In this document: in pieces, positions 1 through 8,124 of the stretch | Layout of the letters: the number at the start of each line of letters is the position of its first letter | Numbering within the stretch: position 1 is the first letter of the stretch | Assembly: GCF_014174515.1 (NCBI RefSeq) | Contig: NZ_JACJUG010000033.1 | Location: forward strand, 1 to 44,038 | Length of the DNA: 44,038 bases | Direction: 5' to 3' | Source of the DNA: Mitsuaria sp. WAJ17 | GTDB lineage: Bacteria > Pseudomonadota > Gammaproteobacteria > Burkholderiales > Burkholderiaceae_C | Program-made: the position numbers and the translations under genes | Notes under the pieces: model-generated | What the model was told of the DNA's origin: nothing | The model's database searches: none | What the model saw: only the letters and a program-made list of their open reading frames with translations

Positions 1-1871
1 CGCTGGCAGCTGTCGAGGAAACGCTGCTCGCCATCGGCCAGCGCCAGCAGGCCCTGGCGACGCAGGGCCAGGGCGTCCTGCAACTGCCGCCCGCGCGGCC
101 AGAGAAACTCGGCCGCCCGGCCGCCCTGCTCCCATCGCTGCACCTGCTGGCGCAGCCGCGCGCGGGTCTGCAGGTCCTGGCGGTGCTGGGCGATCCAGTC
201 GGTCACGCGGGGCCAGCGGCGCAGCAGGGCTTCGTGGGCCACGCGGAAGGAGGGCTCCTCGCGGGCGAACTCGGTACTGTGCTCGCTCACCAGCAGGCGC
301 GCATCCACCAGCGCGCGCACCAGCTCGCGCTCGGCGGCGCTGCGCAGCTCGCTCCAGAGGGCGCGGCGGCCACCCACGGGGCTGGACTCGTCCTCGCCCA
401 CCAGCACCAGCAGGGACAGCACATGCGGCAGCGCTGCCTGCTGCACGGGCGTCAGGCCACGGATCAATTGCTCGGCCTGCTCGGCGATCACGCCCTCCAG
501 CCCACCCATGCCCCCGGAGGCACCGCCCAGGGCCTGGTAAGCCGCGAAACTGAGCTCGCCGTGCGGGCTGCGCTGCTGGTAGAGCTGCTCCAGGGTGTAC
601 TGCAACAGGGGCAGGGCGTCGGGGCTGGCCGCGGCGGCGTCGCACAGCAGGTCGTCCAGGCGCTGCTGCGTGGCTGGATCGACGCCGAAGCTCAGGCCGG
701 CGGCCCGGGCCGGCAGTCGCACCATCTGGGCGATCTCGGCGCGGCTGGGCGGCGCGAGGTCCAGGTGGCCGCCCTGGGTCTTGTCCCGCATCAGCCACGG
801 ATGCTGGGCCAGCTGCGGGTAGTAATCGTTGCGACAGGCGGCGACCAGCAGCACGCTGCCGCTGTCGGCCAGCTGCTGCAGCAGGCGCAAGGCGGGCTCG
901 CGCTGCGCCTCCTCGCCCAGCGGTGGGCGAAACAGAGCCTCGAGACGGTCGATGAAGAGCAGCGCATAGGGCTGCCCGGTGCCCGCAGACCGCTGCAGGG
1001 CGGCGCGCAGCTCAGCCAGCACGGTCTCGGGCGTCTCGCCCAAGGCGCGTGCCAGGTCATGTGCATTGAAGCCGGCCAGCAGGGGCTCGCCCTCGGGCGT
1101 CTCCCAGTCCAGCAGTGCGGCGGCCAGCGCCAGGGCAAAGACGGGGGTGCGCCCTTCCTGGGCCGCCTCACCGTGGACGGCGCCGGAGAGGTCGGCCAGG
1201 TCCAGCTGGCAGTGGCTGCGCAGGCAGCCGCGGCCGGCCAGGGGCTCGCGGTACAGGGCCGGGATCAGGCCGGCGCTGACCAGCGAGGTCTTGCCGGAGC
1301 CACTGGGGCCCAGCACCAGCACCAGCCCGTGCCGGCGCTCCATCTGCAAGGTCACGCTGCGCAGCAGTTCCTGCGTGGCCTGCTCGCGCCCGAAGAAGAC
1401 CTCGGCATGCCGGGTATCGAAGGCCTGCAGGCCGCGAAAGGGGGAGCCCCCCTGCCAGGCGCCGCTGCGGGCCTGCCCCTGCCCGCCCCGCACCGGCGCG
1501 ATGACGCGGTAGCCGCGCTTGCGTATGGTCTCGATGTAGCGGGGCGCGGTGGCGCTGTCGCCCAGGGCGCGGCGCAACTGGTTGATGCTCTTGTGCACGG
1601 GGTTGTCGCCCAGGCCGCCCTCGACCAGGGCGTCGCCCCAGCAGCGCACCAGCAGGGCGTCGGCGCTGAGCACCTCGCCCGGAGCCTCGCACAGGGCCAG
1701 CAGCACGGCCATGGCGCGCGGCTCGAGGGACTGCTCGCCCTCGGCGGCATGCACCAGGCGGTTGGCGGCAGGATCGACCCGCCATTCCCCCAGCTCAAAG
1801 CGTTCAGCAGGCGGCCTGGCCTGCACCGCGTTGCCGTCCTTGGCGGCGGCAACGGTCCCCGTGACTGTCAT
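1..1871 (-). CDS. Winged-helix DNA-binding domain fused to a STAND-type (nSTAND1) NTPase; 3' end outside window
   Basis: The frame reads leftward from ATG at 1871 and stays open to the window edge, so the C-terminus is missing. Residues about 22-125 form an OmpR/CadC-like winged helix (Trans_reg_C), with the typical ending 'YIETIRKRGYRV'. A P-loop NTPase follows, with Walker A GPSGSGKT at residues 188-195 and a Walker B-like FIDRLE around D308. Proteins of this architecture usually continue into WD40 or TPR repeats, which would lie beyond base 1. By family this is a cytoplasmic signal-responsive regulator or scaffold ATPase; the ligand and targets cannot be told. The long opposite-strand frame over the region is a G+C-driven shadow. 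The start is supported by the frame and by the domain beginning about 20 residues later; no strong Shine-Dalgarno is visible. Confidence 0.85.
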   Translation of the reverse strand, partial: MTVTGTVAAAKDGNAVQARPPAERFELGEWRVDPAANRLVHAAEGEQSLEPRAMAVLLALCEAPGEVLSADALLVRCWGDALVEGGLGDNPVHKSINQLRRALGDSATAPRYIETIRKRGYRVIAPVRGGQGQARSGAWQGGSPFRGLQAFDTRHAEVFFGREQATQELLRSVTLQMERRHGLVLVLGPSGSGKTSLVSAGLIPALYREPLAGRGCLRSHCQLDLADLSGAVHGEAAQEGRTPVFALALAAALLDWETPEGEPLLAGFNAHDLARALGETPETVLAELRAALQRSAGTGQPYALLFIDRLEALFRPPLGEEAQREPALRLLQQLADSGSVLLVAACRNDYYPQLAQHPWLMRDKTQGGHLDLAPPSRAEIAQMVRLPARAAGLSFGVDPATQQRLDDLLCDAAAASPDALPLLQYTLEQLYQQRSPHGELSFAAYQALGGASGGMGGLEGVIAEQAEQLIRGLTPVQQAALPHVLSLLVLVGEDESSPVGGRRALWSELRSAAERELVRALVDARLLVSEHSTEFAREEPSFRVAHEALLRRWPRVTDWIAQHRQDLQTRARLRQQVQRWEQGGRAAEFLWPRGRQLQDALALRRQGLLALADGEQRFLDSCQ

Positions 1872-1909
1872 GTCCCTGCACCTGGTGGCGCCGCGCATCC
1901 GCCCCGAGA

Positions 1910-1923
1910 GGGTCAGGTCTTGC
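1910..1923 (+). repeat. Short dispersed repeat GGGTCAGGTCTTGC, copy 1
   Basis: An exact 14-mer in the gene-free interval between the STAND gene and the DUF2845 gene. The same word occurs five more times in this window. It resembles the conserved tail of REP-like sequences that accompany IS200-type (RAYT) transposases in some proteobacteria; that link is from memory and untested. Confidence 0.6.
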
Positions 1924-1938
1924 GGCGATGGGTCTTCG

Positions 1939-1960
1939 CATGGGGGCCTGCGGCCCCATG
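1939..1960. promoter_or_regulatory. Inverted repeat upstream of the winged-helix/STAND gene
   Basis: CATGGGG (1939-1945) pairs with CCCCATG (1954-1960), and an inner CC/GG pair lengthens the stem around a single bulged G. It sits about 70-90 bases before the start of the STAND gene and 140 bases past the end of the DUF2845 gene. It could be an operator for the former or a terminator stem for the latter; there is no T-run. Confidence 0.3.
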
Positions 1961-2102
1961 GCATGGCGGGGAGTATAGAAGTCAGCAGGCGCACGGCAGG
2001 GACGGGAAAGCCAGGAGGACATCCCGTGGAGAACGCAGACCATGCTAACGAGGCCGGCCGGCGCCGCCGGCATCAGCTGGGCATCAGGCGCCAGGCCCGC
2101 AT

Positions 2103-2495
2103 TCAGTGGCCGTAGCCCAGGTCCCGCACCTCGACCAGCGTCCCGTTCTCGAAACGCAGCGCCTGCATGAACAGATGCGGGCCGAAGTTGTAGACCCATT
2201 CCTCGATCACCACCGGCACCTGGCGTTCGACCTCCACAGCGGTCTGCACGGGCGGACCGCCGTTGACGGGGCGGCTCCAGACCGTCTCGCGCGCGCGCAC
2301 GACGCGGTATTCGGTGCGCTGGTCCTGGGCGAAGGGGTTGCCGCACTTGCCCAGCACCTCGGCCTTGCGCAGACCCGGATCAATCACCCAGGTATTGCAG
2401 CGGAAGGCCTGGGCGCTGCCATGGAAAACGCCCAGCAGCGCGAGCAGCGCGGCCAGGCGTCGCAAGTTGGGCAGGAGGCGTGGGGTGGTGCTCAT
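2103..2495 (-). CDS. DUF2845 domain-containing exported protein
   Basis: 130 residues. The N-terminus has a basic stretch (PNLRRL), a hydrophobic core (AALLALLGVFHG) and an Ala-X-Ala site before FRCN, so a Sec signal peptide is likely. The mature part matches DUF2845: FRCNTWVIDPG, KCGNP, then a C-terminal beta-rich part with YNFGPHLFMQALRFENG. Two cysteines (FRC and GKCG) could form a periplasmic disulfide. The family has no established function. It lies 46 bases downstream of rpe on the same strand and may be cotranscribed. Confidence 0.85.
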   Translation of the reverse strand: MSTTPRLLPNLRRLAALLALLGVFHGSAQAFRCNTWVIDPGLRKAEVLGKCGNPFAQDQRTEYRVVRARETVWSRPVNGGPPVQTAVEVERQVPVVIEEWVYNFGPHLFMQALRFENGTLVEVRDLGYGH

Positions 2496-2541
2496 CGTGC
2501 CTCAACGCCCCACGGCGGCAACCGGCTGACCGGCGCTCGCC

Positions 2542-3219
2542 TCAGCGCGCGAGTTCCGCACGCATGGCGTCGATGACGGCCTTGTAGTCGGGCTTGCCGA
2601 AGATGGCCGAGCCCGCGACGAAGGTGTCGGCGCCGGCGTCGGCAATCTGGCGGATGTTATCGACCTTGACGCCGCCATCGATCTCCAGGCGGATGTCGCG
2701 ACCGCTGGCCTCGATGATCCGGCGGGCCTTCTCCAGCTTCTTCAACGCGCTGGGGATGAAGCTCTGGCCACCGAAGCCGGGGTTCACGCTCATGATCAGG
2801 ACCAGGTCGATCTTGTCGATGACCCACTCCAGCACATCCAGCGGCGTGCCCGGATTGAAGACCAGGCCGGCCTGCTTGCCCTCGCCCTTGATCAGCTGCA
2901 GGGTGCGATCGACGTGGGCCGAGGCTTCGGGATGGAAGCTGACCAGGTCGGCGCCGGCTTTGCAAAAGGCCTGGGCCAGGCTGTCCACCGGCTGGACCAT
3001 CAGGTGCACATCGATGGGCGCGGGCGTGCCATCGGGCTTGACGGCGTGCTTCTTCAGGGCCTCGCAGACCATGGGACCGAAGGTCAGATTGGGCACGTAA
3101 TGGTTGTCCATCACGTCGAAATGGATCCAGTCGGCGCCGGCCGCCAGCACATTGCGGACCTCCTCGCCCAGTCGGGCGAAGTCGGCGGAGAGGATGCTGG
3201 GGGCGATGCGATGGCTCAT
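2542..3219 (-). CDS. rpe: Ribulose-phosphate 3-epimerase
   Basis: 225 residues from ATG 3219, the usual length. It interconverts ribulose 5-phosphate and xylulose 5-phosphate in the pentose phosphate and Calvin pathways, in the cytoplasm. Diagnostic TIM-barrel motifs are the start MSHRIAPSILSADF, DVMDNHYVPNLTFGP (metal and substrate ligands), SVNPGFGGQ and EIDGGVK. The open frame runs another 33 codons upstream, but that stretch is unlike the family, so 3219 was chosen. tag lies 99 bases upstream on the same strand, so rpe could be read from tag or from a promoter in that gap. Confidence 0.96.
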   Translation of the reverse strand: MSHRIAPSILSADFARLGEEVRNVLAAGADWIHFDVMDNHYVPNLTFGPMVCEALKKHAVKPDGTPAPIDVHLMVQPVDSLAQAFCKAGADLVSFHPEASAHVDRTLQLIKGEGKQAGLVFNPGTPLDVLEWVIDKIDLVLIMSVNPGFGGQSFIPSALKKLEKARRIIEASGRDIRLEIDGGVKVDNIRQIADAGADTFVAGSAIFGKPDYKAVIDAMRAELAR

Positions 3220-3318
3220 GGCGGGCGGTGCTCGGGAAGGAATCGGGCCCCGGTCCTGGCGCGGCCGGGGGAAAGAAGCGGCGATTTTACGAAAGCGCCC
3301 CACCCGCGCAGGCCCCAC

Positions 3319-3930
3319 TCAACGCGGCGGCGTGAAAGCCTGCCGCGCCGCGTCCGCCTTTGCGCGCCAGCCGCAGCCGGGGGCGTGGTCGTTGATCAGG
3401 CCCATGGCTTGCATGAAGGCATAGCAAGTGGTGGGGCCGACGAACTTGAAGCCGCGGCCGCGCAGGGTCTTGGAGAGGCGGCGCGAGGTCTCGGACTCGC
3501 CACGCACCGGCACCTCGGGCGCGGCGGTCTCCTCGAAACCCCAGAAGAAGACCGCCAGCGAGCCGAACTCCTCACGCAGGGCCGGCACCAGGCGGGCGTT
3601 GTGGATGGCGGCCTCGATCTTGCCGCGATGGCGCACGATGCCGGCGTCGCCCAGCAGGCGCTGCACGTCGGACTCATCGAAGGCCGCGACCCTGGCGGGA
3701 TCGAACCCGGCGAAACCCGCGCGGAAGGCCTCCCGCTTGGCCAGGATGGTGCGCCAGCTGAGTCCCGACTGAAAGCCTTCGAGGCACAGCTTCTCGAACA
3801 GCCGCGTCTCGTCGCTGACGGGGAATCCCCATTCTGTGTCATGGTAGTGACGGTAGGCCTCGAAGCCGGGAGCCTCACACCAGGCACAGCGAGACTGGCC
3901 GTCCTCAGCCACATGGATTCGTTTGTTCAT
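3319..3930 (-). CDS. tag: DNA-3-methyladenine glycosylase I
   Basis: 203 residues. It removes 3-methyladenine from alkylated DNA as the first step of base excision repair. Family signatures are RCAWCE near the N-terminus, YHDTEWG, CLEGFQSGLSWRTIL, DAGIVRHRGKI, and GFKFVGPTTCYAFMQAMGLINDHAPGC near the C-terminus. The zinc-binding Cys/His set known from E. coli Tag appears to be kept: the N-terminal Cys and His, and the His and Cys of DHAPGC. It is divergent from apaG, with about 140 bases between starts that should hold both promoters. Confidence 0.95.
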   Translation of the reverse strand: MNKRIHVAEDGQSRCAWCEAPGFEAYRHYHDTEWGFPVSDETRLFEKLCLEGFQSGLSWRTILAKREAFRAGFAGFDPARVAAFDESDVQRLLGDAGIVRHRGKIEAAIHNARLVPALREEFGSLAVFFWGFEETAAPEVPVRGESETSRRLSKTLRGRGFKFVGPTTCYAFMQAMGLINDHAPGCGWRAKADAARQAFTPPR

Positions 3931-4069
3931 GGCGGTGCTTTCACTGCGTCAAGCAAGGGCCGGAGCTTAAGCGCGGCCCTGCCTCCATGTACCGGGCCGC
4001 CCCATCCGTGCGAAAAACGCACATCGCACTGCAGACAGGGTCTTGGCGTCTGTCCATAGAATGGATCGC

Positions 4070-4444
4070 ATGGCCCATCTCGAATTCAAGTGCACGGTGC
4101 AGGTCGCCGCGCTGCACGAGCAGACCGACCCCGATCGCGGTCTGCATGCCTACAGCTACACCATCACCATCACCAATGCCGGTGACACCGCCGCCCAGCT
4201 GATCGCACGGGAATGGACCATCACCGACGCCGCGGGCGCCGTGCAGGACGTGCGCGGCCTCGCCGTCGTGGGCCACCAGCCGCTGCTGCAACCGGGCGAG
4301 AGCTTCCGCTACAGCTCCTGGGCGCAGATCGCCACGCCCCAGGGCACCATGCGTGGCCGCTACCTCTGCGTCAGCGAGGACGCCGAGGTCTTCCACGCCG
4401 ACATCCCTGAATTCCTACTGGCCGAGGCCAGCCAACTGCATTGA
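4070..4444 (+). CDS. apaG: ApaG protein (Co2+/Mg2+ efflux-associated)
   Basis: 124 residues from the ATG at 4070 (another ATG lies at 4061). It has the ApaG/FN3-like beta-sandwich: AYSYTITITNAGDTAAQL, REWTITDAAG, VRGLAVVGHQPLLQPGE, ATPQGTMRGRYLC and IPEFLL. Mutants in enteric bacteria are affected in cobalt resistance and magnesium efflux; the biochemical role is not settled. The 4070 start gives the usual N-terminus (MAHLEF). Its TGA overlaps the ATG of the next gene by one base (4444), so the two genes are translationally coupled, a common Burkholderiales arrangement. Confidence 0.93.
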   Translation: MAHLEFKCTVQVAALHEQTDPDRGLHAYSYTITITNAGDTAAQLIAREWTITDAAGAVQDVRGLAVVGHQPLLQPGESFRYSSWAQIATPQGTMRGRYLCVSEDAEVFHADIPEFLLAEASQLH

Positions 4445-6462
4445 TGGCAGGCCGCCTTTTGCGCAGTGCCGCGGCCTGGGATCTCACGGCCCTGCTCAAT
4501 GCCGCCGATCCGCGCGCCTCGCTGCCGGCACGCAATCTGTGGCTGGCCCGCCTGCTGGAGTGGCTGCGGCATGCGCCCACCGCGCGGGAGGACGCCCGCG
4601 CCGCCGACGCCACCCCCCTGCCCCTGCTGCGCCTGAAGCACCTACTCAATGTGCTGGAGCGGCACCCTGAGCACCAGGCGGCGGTGCGCGATGTGATCGC
4701 CCGCTGCTGGAGCGAGCTCAATGCCATCGGCCTCTTTGCCGACGTCGGCTTCGCGCCGCGCATGGCCCTGTGGGGCGAGGTCTTCCACCGCCTGCGCCAG
4801 CGCCTGCTGCCAGGCACGGTGGATACCTCCGAGCTGGGGGAGCTCTTTGGGCAGCTCTTCCCGGACAGCGCCGACGAGTCCTGGCTGCGCCAGATCGACG
4901 GCGACTTGCTGGCCCGCCTGCAGGCCCTGGTATTCCCGCAGGAAGACGAGGGGGGCTGGCGCGCGCCCATGCGGGACGCGCTGACAGTGCTGGTCAGCTC
5001 GGTGCGCGCCGCCGGGCTGTCCGGGCCTCTGCGCCTGCGCATGGGAGCGGACACGCTGGCGGGCCATCCCTTCGAGCAGCTGGCGCGCGCCAGCGAGCAG
5101 TTCGTCCAGGCCCTGGACGGCCAGGACGAAACCGCCCTGCGCCAGGCGCTGCAGGTCCTGCGCGCCCTGCTCGACCAGTGCCGCAGCGCGGTGCGGTCCG
5201 TCCCCGAACACCTGGAAACCTACGGCGTCTCGGTGGACATCATCTTCGACGTGGAGCAGCTCACCGAGCGCCTGCGCCGCATCGAGGACCTGATGGACTG
5301 CCTGGTCGCGCCAGACCCAGCCCCGCGCCTGCTGCAGCTCACCGCCGACCTCATCCGCGTGACCCATGAGCGGCGCAGCCTGCGCACACTCTTCGCGCGC
5401 CACTACTCGCTGCTGGCCCGCAAGGTGGCCGAGCGCAGCGCCGAGACAGGCGAGCACTACATCACCCGCGACCGCAAGGAGTACCGCGACATGCTGCGCC
5501 GCGCCGCCGGCGGTGGCGCCGTGATCGCCGGCACCGTCTTCGCGAAATTCGCGGTGATGGCCCTGGGGCTCAGCGCCTTCTGGGCCGGCTTCTGGGCCGG
5601 CGCCAACTATGCGCTGAGCTTTGTGATCATCCATCTGCTGCACTGGACGGTGGCCACCAAGCAGCCGGCGATGACGGCACCGGCCATGGCTCACAAGCTG
5701 AGCCAGATCGGCACGGACGAAGGCCTGGACGGCTTCGTCGATGAGGTGGCGCACCTGGTGCGCTCGCAGGTGGCCGGCATCCTGGGCAACCTGGCCATCG
5801 TGGCGCCCTTGGTGCTGCTGGTGCAGGGCGCGGCCCTGCTGCTGGCCGGCAAGCCCCTGGTGGGCGAGACGGACGCGCACTACGCGCTGCATTCGCTCAC
5901 CGCGCTGGGGCCGTCCTGGCTCTATGCGGCCTTCACCGGCGTGCTGCTCTTCATCTCCAGCCTGGTCGCGGGCTGGGCGGAGAACTGGTTCGTTTTCCAT
6001 CGCCTGGACAGCGCCATCGCCTGGAACCCACGCATCGTGGCGCGCCTGGGATCCAGCCGGGCGCAGACCTGGGCAGCCTGGTGGCGGGCCAATGTGTCCG
6101 GCATGGCGGCCAACATCAGCCTGGGCCTCATGCTGGGTCTGGTGCCGGCGCTGCTGCAGTTCGTCGGCCTGCCGATCGAGGTGCGCCACGTGACCCTCTC
6201 GACGGGCCAGTTGGCTGCGGCCGTGGGCGCGCTGGGGCCGGGCGTGGCACTCACCGCGCCCTTCTGGCTGTGCGTGCTGGGCATCGCGGGCACCGGCGTG
6301 CTGAACTTGGTGGTGAGCTTCGCCCTCGCCTTCCGCGTGGCCTTGCGCTCGCGCGGCATCCAGCTGGCGGACCGGGCCCGCGTGCGGCGCGCGATCTGGC
6401 GACGCTTGCGCCGTTCGCCCGGAAGCTTCCTCTTCCCCCCGGATGACGCCGCCGGCCGATGA
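4444..6462 (+). CDS. Gcr-type site-specific recombinase family membrane protein (SpecificRecomb, PF10136)
   Basis: 672 residues from ATG 4444, which overlaps the apaG stop. The N-terminal 350 residues are helical and charged. From about residue 355 several membrane segments follow (GAVIAGTVFAKFAVMALGLSAF, ILGNLAIVAPLVLLVQGAALL, ALGPSWLYAAFTGVLLFISSLVAGW, and others). The ending, with WRANVSGMAANISLGLMLG, matches proteins annotated 'site-specific recombinase' after the gonococcal Gcr. No tyrosine or serine recombinase catalytic motif is visible, and the membrane topology makes true recombinase activity doubtful. It lies downstream of apaG as in many relatives. Confidence 0.8.
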   Translation: MAGRLLRSAAAWDLTALLNAADPRASLPARNLWLARLLEWLRHAPTAREDARAADATPLPLLRLKHLLNVLERHPEHQAAVRDVIARCWSELNAIGLFADVGFAPRMALWGEVFHRLRQRLLPGTVDTSELGELFGQLFPDSADESWLRQIDGDLLARLQALVFPQEDEGGWRAPMRDALTVLVSSVRAAGLSGPLRLRMGADTLAGHPFEQLARASEQFVQALDGQDETALRQALQVLRALLDQCRSAVRSVPEHLETYGVSVDIIFDVEQLTERLRRIEDLMDCLVAPDPAPRLLQLTADLIRVTHERRSLRTLFARHYSLLARKVAERSAETGEHYITRDRKEYRDMLRRAAGGGAVIAGTVFAKFAVMALGLSAFWAGFWAGANYALSFVIIHLLHWTVATKQPAMTAPAMAHKLSQIGTDEGLDGFVDEVAHLVRSQVAGILGNLAIVAPLVLLVQGAALLLAGKPLVGETDAHYALHSLTALGPSWLYAAFTGVLLFISSLVAGWAENWFVFHRLDSAIAWNPRIVARLGSSRAQTWAAWWRANVSGMAANISLGLMLGLVPALLQFVGLPIEVRHVTLSTGQLAAAVGALGPGVALTAPFWLCVLGIAGTGVLNLVVSFALAFRVALRSRGIQLADRARVRRAIWRRLRRSPGSFLFPPDDAAGR

Positions 6463-6509
6463 CGGAGCGGCTCGCGGCCGGCCTCGCCAGCCCCCGATGG
6501 GAGCATCTG

Positions 6510-6540
6510 CGCCTGCGACATTGGACGGTGGTCGCAGGCG
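6510..6540. terminator. Putative bidirectional terminator hairpin
   Basis: Perfect 10-base arms CGCCTGCGAC (6510-6519) and GTCGCAGGCG (6531-6540) with an 11-base loop. It lies between the convergent ends of the recombinase gene (6462) and the small membrane gene (6550). No U-tract follows on either strand, so it may act as an mRNA-end stabiliser rather than a classic intrinsic terminator. Confidence 0.5.
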
Positions 6541-6549
6541 AGGCTGTCG

Positions 6550-6681
6550 TCAGCGACTGCTGTCGTCCTGCTCGGGCGGCAGCTCGCGTTCGCCGCGCTT
6601 GCGGCCGGAGAACATGGTCCACCAGACGATGAAAATCAGCAGGCCCAGGGCCGCCAAGGCCTCCAGCACAATCACGCCCAT
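6550..6681 (-). CDS. Small single-span membrane protein (43 aa)
   Basis: ATG at 6681 is preceded by a purine-rich GGAAGGAAGAG ribosome-binding stretch. The product begins MGVIVLEALAALG, has one transmembrane helix (VLEALAALGLLIFIVWW), then a basic turn (SGRKRGE) and an acidic tail ending QDDSSR, so its C-terminus should face the cytoplasm. The frame stays open upstream to 6984, but the ribosome-binding site and hydrophobic start favour 6681. No function is known to me. Its start codon shares two bases with the apparent mltA start on the other strand. Confidence 0.65.
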   Translation of the reverse strand: MGVIVLEALAALGLLIFIVWWTMFSGRKRGERELPPEQDDSSR

Positions 6682-7873
6682 GTTGTTCGCTTTCTCTTCC
6701 TTCCAGGCCCACCCTTGCACCACCGCCCCAGTCCGGGGCCGGCGAGGCTGGCTGGGCGCGGCGATTCTAGGTCTGCTGACCGCGTGCAGCAGCACGCAGC
6801 TGCCCCCGACGGCGCCCGTCACCGTCCCGCGGAGCATCCCAGCGGTCGAGACACCCCAGGGCAGCGCCCCAGTGATGCAGCGCGAGCGTTCGCGCTGGGT
6901 GCAGGCCAACTGGACCGAGCTGCCTGGCTGGAGCGAGGACAGCACCCTGGCCGCGTGGCCCGCGATGCTTCGCTCCTGTAGCAAGCCGGCGCCGGGCTGG
7001 GCCCAGGCCTGCGCCCAGGCGCTGGCCGCGAACCCGCATGACGAGATCGAGATGCGCGCCTGGTTCCGCGAGCACCTGCAGCCCTGGCGGGTCGAGAGCC
7101 TGGAGGGACAGACCGAAGGCCTGGTGACCGGCTATTTCGAGCCCCTGCTGCAGGCGGCCCGCAAGCCGCAGGGCGCCTTCCGCATCCCCCTGCACGGCGT
7201 GCCGCCGGACCTCGCCCAGCGCAAGCCCTTCTACACGCGCGCCCAGATCGAGGGCGATGCAGAGGTGAAGGCGCGCCTCAGGCCGCTGGAGCTGGCCTAT
7301 GTGGACGACGCGCTGGAGGCCCTGGTGCTGCACATCCAGGGATCAGGCCGGGTGCAGATGCGCGAGCCCGATGGACAGACCCGCCTGCTGCGGCTGGCCT
7401 TTGCGGGTCACAACGACCAGCCCTACCAGTCCATCGGCCGCTACCTCATCGACAAGGGCGAGCTGCGCCCCGGCGAGGCGTCCTGGCCGCAGATCCGCGA
7501 TTGGGCGCGACGCAATCCGGCGCGCATGACCGAGTTGCTATGGGCCAACCCGCGCTATGTGTTCTTCCGCGAGGAAGCATTGCCTGATCCCGAACTGGGT
7601 CCCAAGGGCGCGCAGGGCGTGCCCCTGACGCCGGGCCGCTCCATTGCGGTCGATAAGGCCAGCATCCCCTATGGAACGCCCGTGTGGCTGGAGGCCACCG
7701 AGCCCCTCAGCAGCACCCCCTTGCGCCGCCTGGTCGTGGCGCAGGACACCGGCAGCGCCATCGTCGGCGCCGTGCGCGCCGACTTCTTCTGGGGCTGGGG
7801 CGCCGAGGCGGAGGCCCAGGCCGGGCGCATGAAGCAGCCCTTGAAGATGTGGGTGCTTTGGCCACGCAGCTGA
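6680..7873 (+). CDS. mltA: Membrane-bound lytic murein transglycosylase A
   Basis: About 397 residues if started at ATG 6680. It cleaves the glycan backbone of peptidoglycan between MurNAc and GlcNAc, forming 1,6-anhydro ends. The N-terminus has a basic RGRRGW, a hydrophobic segment and a lipobox-like LLTAC with Cys36, so the mature protein should be an outer-membrane lipoprotein. MltA and 3D-domain motifs: EGLVTGYFEPLL, HIQGSGRVQM, FAGHNDQPYQSIGRYLID, NPRYVFF, IAVDKASIPYGTPVWL and VVAQDTGSAIVGAVRADFFWGWG (catalytic Asp in the VAQDTGSAI region). The start is uncertain: no Shine-Dalgarno precedes 6680, and this ATG overlaps the oppositely directed start at 6681. Confidence 0.92.
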   Translation: MLFAFSSFQAHPCTTAPVRGRRGWLGAAILGLLTACSSTQLPPTAPVTVPRSIPAVETPQGSAPVMQRERSRWVQANWTELPGWSEDSTLAAWPAMLRSCSKPAPGWAQACAQALAANPHDEIEMRAWFREHLQPWRVESLEGQTEGLVTGYFEPLLQAARKPQGAFRIPLHGVPPDLAQRKPFYTRAQIEGDAEVKARLRPLELAYVDDALEALVLHIQGSGRVQMREPDGQTRLLRLAFAGHNDQPYQSIGRYLIDKGELRPGEASWPQIRDWARRNPARMTELLWANPRYVFFREEALPDPELGPKGAQGVPLTPGRSIAVDKASIPYGTPVWLEATEPLSSTPLRRLVVAQDTGSAIVGAVRADFFWGWGAEAEAQAGRMKQPLKMWVLWPRS

Positions 7874-8004
7874 GCCAGCAGGCCCCGCTGCGCCGATGAA
7901 CGGGCGTGCTTCAGCCGCAAATGGGGACCGTCCCGTAGTGAGCGATCCCCCATCGCCCCCTTGATGGACGCTTACCCGCCCAGGTAGCACCACCCAGACC
8001 GCCC

Positions 8005-8039
8005 TGTCCATGGGGGCTTTCGACGCCCCTGGCAGGACA
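8005..8039. other. Hairpin in the mltA-histidine kinase gap
   Basis: TGTCC (8005-8009) pairs with GGACA (8035-8039), and an inner GGGGC (8013-8017) pairs with GCCCC (8025-8029). It lies in the 251-base gap 7874-8124, about 90 bases before the kinase start. It could be a leader structure or a distal terminator of mltA. Nothing else could be assigned in this gap. Confidence 0.3.
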
Positions 8040-8124
8040 CTCAGGCTTGTGCGCCCACGGGAATGCGGCTAAGGTCCTGAAACGAACGCGGGTCCATGCA
8101 ACCCGCTTCCAGGGAGCGTTGGTC

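Noticed and set aside
183..2048. Long plus-strand open frame (621 codons)
   Set aside because: It is an opposite-strand shadow of the STAND gene; Gln/Ala/Gly-rich with no domain, while the minus frame has Walker motifs and a winged helix.
4642..6189. Long minus-strand frame over the recombinase gene
   Set aside because: Composition is His/Gln/Ala-rich with no motif; the plus frame has family features and is coupled to apaG.
4444..6462. Integrase-type recombinase marking a mobile element
   Set aside because: The gene has no tyrosine or serine recombinase catalytic residues, is a polytopic membrane protein, and sits in housekeeping synteny with apaG.
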